DNA of 64,000 nt from Aporrectodea caliginosa (lineage: Eukaryota; Annelida; Clitellata; Crassiclitellata; Lumbricidae), in the NCBI GenBank assembly GCA_020284085.1, contig JACEVL010001855.1, positions 62,001 to 126,000 of the forward strand, in the 5' to 3' direction. Within the stretch, counting starts at the first letter, position 1. Each line of letters opens with the position of its first letter. The notes under the pieces were generated by a model. It searched no databases. It was given only the letters and a program-made list of their open reading frames with translations, and was not told the DNA's origin. This document shows positions 36,401 through 47,900 of this stretch, in pieces. The translations under genes were made by a program, and so were the position numbers.

Positions 36401-37113
36401 CAAATTTTATTACAATTGATGCAACGGTTACGAGGATACACCGATCTGAAATTTTCAGGAACAAGTTACCAACAGTAAAACGCTTCGACAAGTGGTCTGA
36501 TCATCCTGACTAGCAAACAGCATGATATTATTTGTTATCATATAACTTTCGTGGTTTACTATAAATGATCCGTTGTGGCAACAGTTACTAATTGCTTGCT
36601 GACACCAGCTAAGGGACCAAAGGATCACGGAAATTCACATAACTTTCCAACGCATAGGTCATTCTTTCTCAGAACTGACAAATCTTATCCTCTGCTAAAA
36701 CCATTTCTTTAAACAACATGTATACTGTTACAAGGTATCGTAGTGTAAATGTTTCCAAAAATAACGCTTATAAACAACAGTCTCACCTGCGACGCCAGCA
36801 AAATGACGTCAACCTATGCGTTTACTGTTTGGTAACTTGGTTCCACAACCACCCAATTACATGCTGGTATTTCGTAACCGTTGCATCAATTCTAATAAAA
36901 TTCACATATAGATAGAATAGACTGAAGTTCATGTTTACCAAATTCAGTACCGATAGTACTACAAATGACCAAGATAATACAAAGTCTAGTGATCTACTTT
37001 ATCGTGGACAGTGTACTTTCTTACCTATTACAAATGGGCGATAAAACAGTTAATAGATATTCCATCACTAACACAAGGATACGGTTCACATAACTTTCCA
37101 ACGCAGAGATCAT
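33499..37113 (-). CDS. LSM8: LSM8, U6 snRNA-associated Sm-like protein
   Basis: Subunit that makes the LSM2-8 ring nuclear; the ring binds the 3' oligo(U) of U6 snRNA for pre-mRNA splicing. Exons: 37113-37083, 35240-35200, 34563-34436, 33589-33499 with TAG at 33501-33499. They join in frame to 96 aa, the human length. The N-terminus MISALESYVNR aligns with the family's start. Sm1 reads IITADGRIIVGTLKGFDQ, then INLILDDSHERV. Sm2 reads LGLYIIRGDNVAVIGEID; IRGDN is typical of LSM8. The exon 1 donor is GTATCC, a weak site. A near-identical copy of exon 1 lies downstream in intron 1 at 36662-36629. It converges with SLC35B4. Confidence 0.95.
34002..34124. repeat. Three copies of a 41-base tandem repeat
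   Basis: Units start at 34002, 34043 and 34084 with TAGATAAAGTCATACAA-like openings, then a more variable half ending GGTTACTCTCC in the first two. They lie in LSM8 intron 3. Confidence 0.9.
36286..37015. repeat. Foldback inverted repeat in LSM8 intron 1
   Basis: The left arm (about 36286-36490) and right arm (about 36790-37015) are inverted copies. Shared blocks include TGTCCACGA, GTAGATCACTAGACTTTGTA, TTGATGCAACGGTTACGA and AAGTTACCAA. The spacer carries the exon 1 copy. It may be a foldback/MITE-like element or a local inverted duplication. I found no convincing target duplication. Confidence 0.75.
36629..36662 (-). pseudogene. LSM8: Second copy of LSM8 first exon in intron 1
   Basis: The minus strand encodes MTYALESYVNF followed by C and a GT. 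Compared with the true exon 1 it has two substitutions and one 3-base insertion, so it too would splice in frame to exon 2 (the completed codon is arginine). Either a duplicated and decaying exon or an alternative first exon. Similarity extends to flanks on both sides. Confidence 0.75.
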
Positions 37114-38791
37114 GCTTTGTCAGAACTATAAACTTATATAGCAGAAATTAATCCACATCAACTTTCAAATGTTTTAAATTTTCAGGACTTGCAAAAACTT
37201 CACGACGCCGCAACAACGAGCCGCTCTTATTTCAACATGGCTACACATCGACGCTACCTGCTGGCATTTATTTAGCGGCAATCTTTATTCAAAGATCTTT
37301 ACAATGCCGTTTACAATAAAAGCGATGGTCACTAAGAAGCGAAACAATACTCGTTAGACAAAGCCAGTCGAGATCCAAGAGGGAATTTTTGTCATTTTTA
37401 TAATAATTACGCTACTCGTTTCACTCGTAATTTTTAATAAGTAGACCTACCAAGCAGTCGCAGAAGCTACATTTTTGCTCCGATTAATAATTTAGTCGGA
37501 TACTCGCTCTCAAAGATTGCCAGTAAATATTTACGTTTACGTTAATTCATGTCCAGATCCAGCTTTATATCCTAAAGAAGGCACTCGGAAAGGCTACTCG
37601 GCATGGGCTTAATCGGAGCGAAAATATGGAACTGAATTAGACGCAGAGTAGGCCTATGTAAATAAAATAGTAACTCGACTTTTAAATGGAACCCCAGACG
37701 TTCACTGGACCCGTTGCCGGTCCGCTTTGAACCGCAGCAGACGCCAACTGATGATCTGACATAATAGTTTGGGAACATTTTTAACAAGGATCAAGGGGCC
37801 TTGTCCAATGGTGTCGTAAAATCTCGGTCCTCAAAATTCGGTACAAGTCCCTCGTCTTTTTTCTTTAGTCGTGGCTGGGCCGGGAGCACTTCTGAGTAGC
37901 TTCTTGAAAGGGCGCTATATAAATGCTCTGAATGAATAGGGGAAAAACTGGCTTCATACAATTATCTTGAATTATGTGAATATTTGGCGACTTCTCGAGC
38001 ACATAAGCCATAATCAAGGTGGTTTCAAGTAAAGCCCAGATTAATGTAGGCGGTAGGACTACAAGTGCAGGGAAGGTTAGTGTTGGCATCTAGTGGCTTT
38101 GTTCCACACTCTGTCTGGAGACTCAACACATCCTCAGACCCCTTTTGCCTTGTAAGTGTAAGTAAGTGTTGAGGAATTACACACAAGATATACAGTTTGT
38201 GATGGCTTTTTCTACCGGTAGGAGCTAAATGTCTTCTGCATCTGATAAACTTTGCACATTTTAACAACTTAAAATTTAATCAACCCGACTTTGAAGCTGA
38301 AAGCAAGTCATGGAAAGCAAAGGCTTTAATGCCAAACCAGAATTTAAAATAAATTTTTGATACAAAAAACAACGCAACTGAAGTTATCGTATAATTTTTC
38401 AATTTAAACCATGTCCAGTAAAGCACCAGAAATTTTTAGCACGCAAAGAGACTTAGTAGAATAGAATAGAATAGGTCTTAGAATTGGTCTTCAAAACTAA
38501 CAGCTGCTTCCTAGCATAACTGAACATCTGAATTTGAATATGTACACCAGATAGTCGACAAGCATTTCAAAGGCCACATAATCCAGCAATCATACGAACG
38601 TAGCATCAATTCCAGTGCCATTGTTGACAACAACGAATGTCTACTTAAGTTTAACTGGGACTTTACAATAAAACACATATTTATTGTTTAATAAAGTGTT
38701 TTCAACAGATTTAATCCTCTAATAGTGTTATTCATCGCCTATCACATTTAGCTAGGAAACTAAGCAACCAGATATCTTGAAGATATCTGAT
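37114..38791. other. LSM8 upstream / IARS1 downstream region
   Basis: A relatively CpG-containing block at 37190-37260, just upstream of LSM8 exon 1, may be its promoter. From 37868 to 37935 lies a plus-strand SINE tail (GGGAGCACTTCTGAGTAG, then GGGCGCTATATAAATGC). At 38140-38165 there is a GTAAGTGTAAGTAAGTG run. Nothing else was recognised. Confidence 0.5.
37868..37940 (+). repeat. SINE/LINE 3' tail, plus strand
   Basis: Typical shared tail GGGAGCACTTCTGAGTAG ... AAAGGGCGCTATATAAATGC followed by a TGAATGAAT run. It lacks the tRNA head. Confidence 0.75.
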
Positions 38792-38797
38792 TTTATT
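38792..38797 (-). promoter_or_regulatory. IARS1: Candidate IARS1 polyadenylation signal
   Basis: AATAAA on the minus strand about 175 bases after the stop codon. A second candidate lies about 110 bases further on, near 38680. Confidence 0.5.
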
Positions 38798-38970
38798 TAT
38801 TATCATGTAATCAAAATACCAACATGAAATATCGAAGTGCCTAAACTGAATAAGTTTTCAAAAAACAAAATGAGTGCATTATGCTCTCACAGACTTTCAC
38901 CACATCAGAAAATCCCTAGGTCACTCAGCCAGTCCACAAGTAACGATCTTCATCCGCAAGAAGACTGCAG

Positions 38971-41900
38971 TTAATCTGCCGCAACATATAGAAGTCTGCT
39001 GTGAAGCGACAGAGTGTCGTTGACAACGGCCTCAGTCACTTCCTGCGTTTGATCCTTTGATCCATAAAAACGGAGACGTTTTCCTCGTAAACCAAAGATC
39101 AGTTTCACCTACAGGCCATCAAACACACAACGTTGAGCGGCAATTCTAATAACACCCTTCAGCAAAGATGATGCATTTAGTGATCTAATAATGGCACAGT
39201 TAAAAAGATAGCTATGCATGCAGCAGTTTTGAAATTGGAATTAAAAGGCAATGTATAACATGTCTCAAAAAATACACACAAGCATATATATAAACATACA
39301 TACAACATCAAACACAAACACATATACATACAACATCAAACACATACACACACACACACATATATACATACAACATCAACCACAAGCATATATAAACACA
39401 TATACATACAACATCAAACTACCCAATTCACATTCAATAATATCATCATTTTTTTGTTTTTCTCACCTGTTGAACCAGCTCAGAGAATGTGATCTGGTAT
39501 TCCCCTCTTGGATTCTCAAGAAGCACAGTTGCGTGTTTCCCATTAACCATTTCCACGTTGACATAACGACAGACAGGGCCATGTCCATTATCAGGTGGAA
39601 GAGCAGCCACAGCAATCTCCCTCACACTCTCAGCCCCAACATGACCTCTGACGATGGTCAAGTCAAGTGTGTCTTGTTTAACCTACAGCACAAAACAATC
39701 AATTCTTCACATCAACAGGATCAAAAATTCAGAACGTGCAAAATTCTAGATTAACCTAATGGCATTCTTCGTTAGTACCAGTAATCACTGGTACAGAAAT
39801 ATAGTTTTGCTGAAAGAAACTGCCAACATTTAACTCTCATATCCTCAAAGAAAGAGCATAAATCATAAAAAATTATGTTATCAACTTTTACAACAGATGT
39901 TTAGAATTCTGGATGACCACTTTACAAGCCTTTGTCAACACAGCCCTCTGAAGAGTACGTACTTGCCCTTACTACAGAAATGGATCAGTTAAAGCATACA
40001 GTATAAATACCTCAGCACATAGCACATACCTTAGCATCTTCTGTGATTATGACCTCAATGCCAGCAGACGGAAGAGGAAAAGGTCGGAGCGGCTGTTTGA
40101 TGGTTGAGAAGATGAAGTCATCAAACTCCGAGACAACACGTGCAAGGGTCCCACTGGCTTTGTAATATATAGTCACGTCATCCGTAGGAACCAACTTGGC
40201 CTGTCAATACAAGAAATCAGTCAGTGAGCATCAATTCACCATTTGTAGAAGTTGCGTTTGTGTCAGCTTTTGAATTTAATAAACGACTATTGTATTGTAT
40301 TGTATTGTATTGACAAAGCCCAGTGGAAGGATGTGAAGTACGTTAACACTGTCAGACGAATCTCCTAACCATTTTGCATCATATAAGAACCATTTAGGTA
40401 ATCAAGTTAAGACAAGTCAAAGTAATGTACTTTGCTCACTTAATACTCCACTCAACGGCTCTACCTCTGCATCGCAGCTTGGCACTTTGAAGATGATACT
40501 GGCCAGCATCTTTAAGCCATCTAGGCCAGCTTCATATTCTGAGGTTCATCTCAGATTTTGAATGCAATCTGGATGTGCTTTTGTTGATTGGCTGTTGTGT
40601 GATTGCACTTCAGCAAAAGATCTTTCAAAACTCTACTTATGAGAAGTTTCTTCATAGGCATAGGCATACAAAAAGGTGTATTACCTTTATACCTTCAACA
40701 TTTTATACTTTGACATTATTTCAATTACTAATCTCTAAACTGTGCCCTTATGTTTAAAGGACTGGCTAAAGAACCTTCAATGACTTCGAGACAACACAAT
40801 TTTTTTCAAACAATTAACAATGAAGTTATAGAATCTTTATAACTCAATAATAAGCATGATAGTTCAGAGTATACTCTGCCAAAATGCAGCGTACAAACCT
40901 TCTTTCTTAGTTTTTGTATGCGATTGATGACTTCTCTGGCAAGGCCTTCATCGACCATGGAGTCATCAGGGCTTACGTCCAACAGCACCAAGATCTAGAA
41001 GTACAATTCATCCAATTTAACATCTCTCCTCAAAAATGAACAGGCTTAATGGCTTAATCTCAGCTACCTAAACCCAAACTATCCATAACAAAAGGAAATA
41101 AAGTTCTACACAACACAGACCTCTACACACAACTCTACATACAACGACTTTTCTGTATGATCAGGCCTTGCTTGGGAGCGCCTCTGAGTAGAGCCCTTGA
41201 AGAGGCGCTATATAAATTCTATGATTGATTGATTGATTGAACTGTACATAAAAGCAAAGTACCGTAGGCCATAAGGCACTCTCATCGAGGGTTCAACTTA
41301 GAAGTTTAAACCTATTTTTTTTCTATTTCTTTCTGGAAACAAACAATTAACAATGAAGATACATAATCTTTTTAGCTCAATAATAAACACTGGAAAATGG
41401 CACAATCTTTACCACACTTAGATAAATGTACAGACATCAGCCATAACAAGAACATAAGAAATGTAACATGAAATGACATAGAATAATTTCTTACATTGCT
41501 ATCCGAGTGTGCTTCATAGTTACTCTGAGTTGGGTCATTGGCAACACTGAACGTGTAGATGAGTCTCAGGTCTTCAGGACTCAGTGTGTGTCCAGCCACT
41601 TCGATCTCTCCTGTTCGCTGGAATTCCATCAGCTGGTCATCAGAGAGTTCCTTAATGGCCGCTGTCACTGCCTTGAAAGCACCCTTGAGACGCGCCCCCA
41701 GCGTCTTGTGGTCTGGTTCTGCACGAAGATGAACTCCATACTTATGTTTATCGGTGGTAACCGTCACGGTTCGTACATTCAGCTCCTACACATAAAATCA
41801 AACACAGAGATAAGACTTTCAGTTCTCAGATTACACAAACAACATGTATGGGATATTGTGGCTTAGCATCAGATGAATGAAGATAACACTGCACAACAGT

Positions 41901-44900
41901 AAATAAATCATCATCATCTGTAGCATACTCCTCCCTGGGTTTTTGCTGTTTCCACGATAGAGCCAACCATCTCTATTCTGGGTCCCTCTCCACGCTGCGT
42001 GCAGCTCAAGGTTGTGGTGCAGGTTCGCTTTCACCATTCTTGTCTAGGTGCTGGTAATCATTACCCGCAAGGTCCTAGCAAGGTCTTGGTCACCTTCACA
42101 GCACACAATGTGTTCTAGCTCGAATCATCTCCGATACTGGAATGTGCAGTGGTAATTTCCTCATTGCAGGACCGTTTTTAAGGTTATGCGAATGTGGGTG
42201 CAAAAAATTTCCACAGGGGCCCGTGTCGGTCGTTTGTTTGTTGTTGGTTTTTTCATATCCCATTTATCCATTAGTTATAATCCTTATATAAGCTTACACT
42301 AGTAATTAAGTGGCGGCCACTGACTGTTTGAGAGTAGGCCTAAGTGTAGGCCTAAATAGAACACTTCAACTCTAAATATAACAACAATTTATCAATAAAA
42401 TCTGATAAATCTCAAATATGTTGCTAATTCTTTAAAGCTGCAGCCATCAGCAAATGAGCAAATGTTATTAGGGAACAACCGGAAATCGCTTCGGCCATTT
42501 GCCCCGGCCGGATATCGGGTTTTTCGGAACTATTCGCCTCGGCAAATAATACCCACGCAAATACCTACAATTTTTGGAATTCGATCAATCTCAAGATTAT
42601 AGTTACAATTTACAAATAAATTATACAACTGAACTAAATTTCTGCAACAATTTAAGTATTTAACCGAAAATCGCTATTTAGCGCTGAAATTGGTTGTCAT
42701 TGTTCTAGCCCTTCGTAATATAACTTCTTTAATTTGCACACGACGTCATAGTCTCAGCAGACTCATAATGTTTATGCTGATCTTTTTTTTATTACATGTA
42801 AAAAACGGTACTCGGTTCGTACCCGGATCCGGCAAATAGTACATCCAAATACTCGGATTTGCTACCCGGTAGAAAATGTCTACTCGGTTGTTCCCTAAAT
42901 GTTATAGGCCAAAATATCAGTAAGCAAGCAAACCGTATAAGTAAGCACTAGTAAACATAGTGAATTAAATTAATATAATCAATAGTGCTTCCTTAGACTT
43001 TTTGATTTCGCAGAAATTTAAAGTGAGACTGAGACTTTCACCCGACGTTTAGCAAATAACAATAAAACTCGGCTCAGGGCCCGCAGTGCACCGCACCGTT
43101 TGCACCTGTGTTAAAAACAGCCCTGCCTCATTGGTGACATGCGCTGCATATGGAATGTGCTGTATCTTCCTGAGGCAAGGAAGCAATGAGCTTTGAGCAA
43201 TTAACTGATGACCTCTGAGAATCTTAGAATCAACACGTGAACCTCTCAAAAACAACATTCCATGCAACAGTGCTTAGTTAAAACTGCAACCATTCCATTT
43301 GCAAATAGCTACAGAGTTTAAAGAATCGATCAATAATATCACAACAGATCCTCGTAAAACACTCCTGATTAGTGGATTAGTGATCAAACAAATAAACAAA
43401 TTCAGAAGACATTTAATCAAGTCATAACCAGATGTGTAACCAATTTTAAAACATTTGCAGGCCATAAATTAAAATGAATTCACACACTGAATTTCAACAA
43501 ATGCCAAATTATATGCACATAACATCTCTAACCTCTTTGATGTAGGTCTGCAGAGCTGAGATATCCCGAAGAACTCCTTCGTCTTTGTTGATAACAACCA
43601 CTTCTTTCAGTGGGTACTAGAAAATAATAATAATAGCTACTTTAACAACTGTCAAGTGTTGCCCACAAAACTCTAGGCCCTACAAACAATGAACGAAGCT
43701 TTGAAATTAGTGCGTGAGTTTGGCAGTCACATTTCAAATACCTCCAGAGATCGACACGATGTTGAGTTTCTTTGCCAGTACCAGTGGCGTAGCAAGGTTT
43801 TTGTGGGCCCTTGTGCAGAGCTTCAGTGGTGGGCCCTCCTCTGAACCCCTTCGATTTAAAAAAACGCCGTGCAAAAAGCGGTTTCTTGCAACATAAATAA
43901 GTTCAGGTAGACCTAATCAAATTAGACAAGTCGCAAGTGTCAAGTCTAAGGTAGCCTAGGAAGAAGAATCCTAAAAATTAAAACATTCGTTTTCACGCGA
44001 TATATTTGGCAAAAATGTGGGGCGTGGTGGTGTAGTGGTATGTTCGGTGCCTTGCAGCCGGAGGGTTGCAGGTTCGAATCCACCTCAACGCCGCATGCGT
44101 AGGGACCTTGAGCAAGTCCTTCGCGCACAATTGCTCTGCAATATAATTGCTTCTGCGCCGCCGAGGTGTGTGGCACTTCTGAGCTTGGGGCAACCTTAGT
44201 AAGAAGGGCGATATCAAAGATCAGTTGTATTGTATTGTAAAAATATCCACCACTTTTGAAGCGTCAAGTTTTTTTACATGTTCATTTTCTATTGACAAGA
44301 TTGCCAGGTCGCTCAGACGCACTTCTGACATGGTACTTCGTAGATAGTCTGTGATGGTCGAGCTTCAGTTTTGAAAATTATCGTGCATAATATGTCGCAA
44401 AAGTCACAGGCAAAGTCAGCCACAACGTATGTAGGCAATTCGGACATCACTGAATGTAGACGACAGAACAACATAAAGTCTATGAGTAACAGTTACGCAA
44501 TTTCGAAGATGGATGACCTAGTTGACAACTTTGGACGAAAGCTTGAGCAAAATGACAACAGCTGAGCTGGAAAAGCAAGCGAAATGTTGGTATCATGATT
44601 AGCTATATGGCCTACAATTCATCCGCTGCATAGGCTATAGGCCTACAGTTCGCAGTCAGAGGCATCCACTAGTGTTGAAGACCAGGCACGTAGCGAGAAT
44701 TAAATTGAAGAGGAGGCAACTTCACAGACCATTGACAAAATCCTGGTCATTGGGGTCATTATAGTCATTCGAATTTCTAGCATATAAAAAAGCACGAGGA
44801 GTCAACTGCCTCCTCTTGCCTCAATGTAAGAGGCAACTATACGCCTATGTTGAAGACAATAGAGCGCTGAACATTTTAGCCAACAAACTAAGGCTGAGAA

Positions 44901-47900
44901 ATCTCTGTTTGATTTGTCCACTATTGAGTGCGTACGCTGTACATGTAGATTTAGGCTAAATAAATAAATAGTAGAGATTTTTGAGTGCCGTATATTGTAG
45001 GCAGTCGATGACTCGAAGCAACGATTCAGAAGCACTTGCCCGTTTTGAATAGGTTCCACGCCATTTAAGGTCCCCGTTCACGGACCGTTCTAGCCCGAGA
45101 TTTTTAGATCTCTGAAATAGGCCTATGCCACCTTCGGGAAGCGAACCGCGATCCGCACGCTCTCTTGCACACAGGGGCATTAGACGCAGCATATACGCTC
45201 TTACCGATGTAGCTAACTGGGCTTGGTTAAGTTGATTTGATTACATTCTGAAGGAAAGACCCTCTGACGGTCTGATCGCTGGGGGCCCCTGTTCCGCCGG
45301 GGGCCCTTGTGCTTTGCACAACCTGCACAACCTATTGCTACGCCACTGGCCAGTACCTCTCTATAGTACTGTTACCTTCAAGGTACTTTTCCAGGTAATC
45401 TAGCAAGTTTTCAGAGATCTACTAGCAACAAATTTCTGACCTAATTTTTCATTCCCGAGCAATCACTCCTACCTAGGGGTAGCTTCAATTTGCTAAACTT
45501 TCCAAAAACACATGCCGCAGAATAACAATGTCCATGACAATGTCTGGACAATATCACAAAACTATCTAAAATAGTATACCGTAATCATAATATAATTGTT
45601 CAGTCACACTCAATAAATTCCAATATTAAACTCTCACATCTTTAAAGACACTGGAAATTGCATTTAATCACGCAAATCTTCTCTTTACTACAGAAATGAA
45701 TTAAAAAGTATATAGTACAGCGACCTAAGTACGTAGTACAGAGACCGTAGAAGTGTTAAAGCATAATATATGATGATGAAACATCATCTAGAGAAAAGTG
45801 ACATCACACAGCAATATACTGCAAGGTCTGTTAAATGCTAAGTTCTGACTGACCTTCATTGGAAGCGTCTTTCTGTCTCGAATGACTCTACCCAATTCAA
45901 TCACCGTCTGCATCCGAGAAACAGCCTCTTCGATTGACACATCAATCAAGGAATCTCTACAAAACAGAATATCATAGTAGAATAACAAAACATGCTTCTT
46001 CTTAGGACAACTACTTAAGAGTTAGAATATATCCTTGCTTCACTGTGAGTCACATCGCAACAGATCTATACAATAAACAAAAGCATAACTATTTCAAAAA
46101 AAGAATTCCCAACAGCCAAAACCCACAAATTAACAGTATAATAAACCAGCATGTTTGCTTGTCTTCTGGCTTTGTCTGTTGGAAACACAGATCGATGCCT
46201 CACATATTATTACAGCATTACATTTAGCATAAATTTGGCCAGCGTAGAGAGCGACACCGATTAGCTTCTCTTGAAGCTCAGCATTACATACACTTCCAAT
46301 TACAATTACAGCGAACAATGAACATTCATGGATAAAATTTATTCTTATGAACTCTCACAGAATTTTGAAGACAAATGGTTTAAACTGTCTGAAAGTACTA
46401 TGCAATAGTCAGATGTTTAAGATAGAGTTGTCTACCTGGACTGAGGCAGAATCAGATAGTGAATGCTGGCCACATCTTCATCCTTTGTAGTACTTGGATC
46501 GACCAGATGTCGAAGGTTCTGGTACATGTGCTCAGTCAAGAACGGAACAAAAGGAGCCTTAAAAAACAAACAGAGAGATCATTAACACTTGAAAGTAGGA
46601 CGCTCATATACAACTAATTGCTTATTTTTAACTAAGTAGAAACAATGGGTAAAGGTGCTTTTATGAAAGGAAAGGAGCTGAGGAGGAGGACCCATCAGGA
46701 ACCCACAGAAAAAATGATTCCAAACAATTATACGGAGTGTGGTGTTGCACGGTTCAGAAACATGGACCATCAGAAAGGAGGATATCAGAAGGTTGGATGC
46801 GTTTGAGATGTGAGTATAGTGCAGAATATAAAAGGCTAGCTGGACTGAGCATAAAACAAACAGAGGTACTGCATAGGGTGGGAGAGAGACACAGACAGAC
46901 AGATATACAGACAGAAAGGCAGACACAGAGAGACAAGCAGAGAGACAGAGACATGGATTGGTCACATACCGAGAGGGGATTCCCTACTGAGAACTATCAT
47001 AGATGGAAGAATAGAGGCAAAAAGAATGACAGGAAGTGACACCATTCGATGTGTAAACATTCCACCTTGACGAAGAACTACCGGGTAAGTAGAGGAAATG
47101 TAATAATTGGGTAACAGTATATCACATAATAATATACATTTATTTATTCGTTCAGGGCATTTATAAAAAACCTCCTACAATTATGCACTCAAAATGCAGT
47201 TCGCTAAAAGGACAGTTTTCAAATGTTGACAATATACACTTATAGTACCCTTGCTACTACAAAATGCAGATCCGTAGAAGGTAGACCACAAAGCCTGCAT
47301 GCATTTCTGCTGTTAGAAATTCATATAGCATTAGAGTGAAGTTTTATATGTCCATTCAATTAGGATACTTACCATGACCTTAGTCATTGAGAAAAGTACG
47401 CCAAACAGCGTATGCAGAGCCTGGTGACAATCCCTAACGCTGATCTCTCCCTTTAAACGACGTCGGTTCATACGGACATACCAGTTGGTCAACTCATCGA
47501 CAAATTTCAACAGACGTGGCACCACAGTGTAAAGACGATATGCTACACAGATACAAACATCAATGGCAATTTAACAGATATGAGGCAATATCCAACCAAC
47601 TGTAATCTATGTGTTGGAAAGTCAACAGATTAAAAGACAGCTGACTGAGTGGTCACCCACCAACATACATGTAGATTAACAATTGTTGCCATTGAATGCT
47701 AACTTGTGTACATGACTATGGCACCACATACCCCTGGTAAACATCAAAAAGGCATCATAACAGACCTCTGTATTCTTTGTATAACAGTTAAGCTAACAAT
47801 GTTAACCAAATAACGTTCAAATGGCTAACAGGCTAAGCAATCCGCACAGCAGTCTACAATCAGCTATCGTGTAGTTAACTGCATTAATACAAGTGCAAAA

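Noticed and set aside
39251..39754. 167-codon plus-strand open frame
   Set aside because: It runs through a CA/TA microsatellite and then the antisense of an IARS1 exon; a shadow frame.
46582..46965. 127-codon minus-strand frame with repeated SVCLS-like peptides
   Set aside because: Produced by the AGAC simple repeat and antisense LINE sequence.
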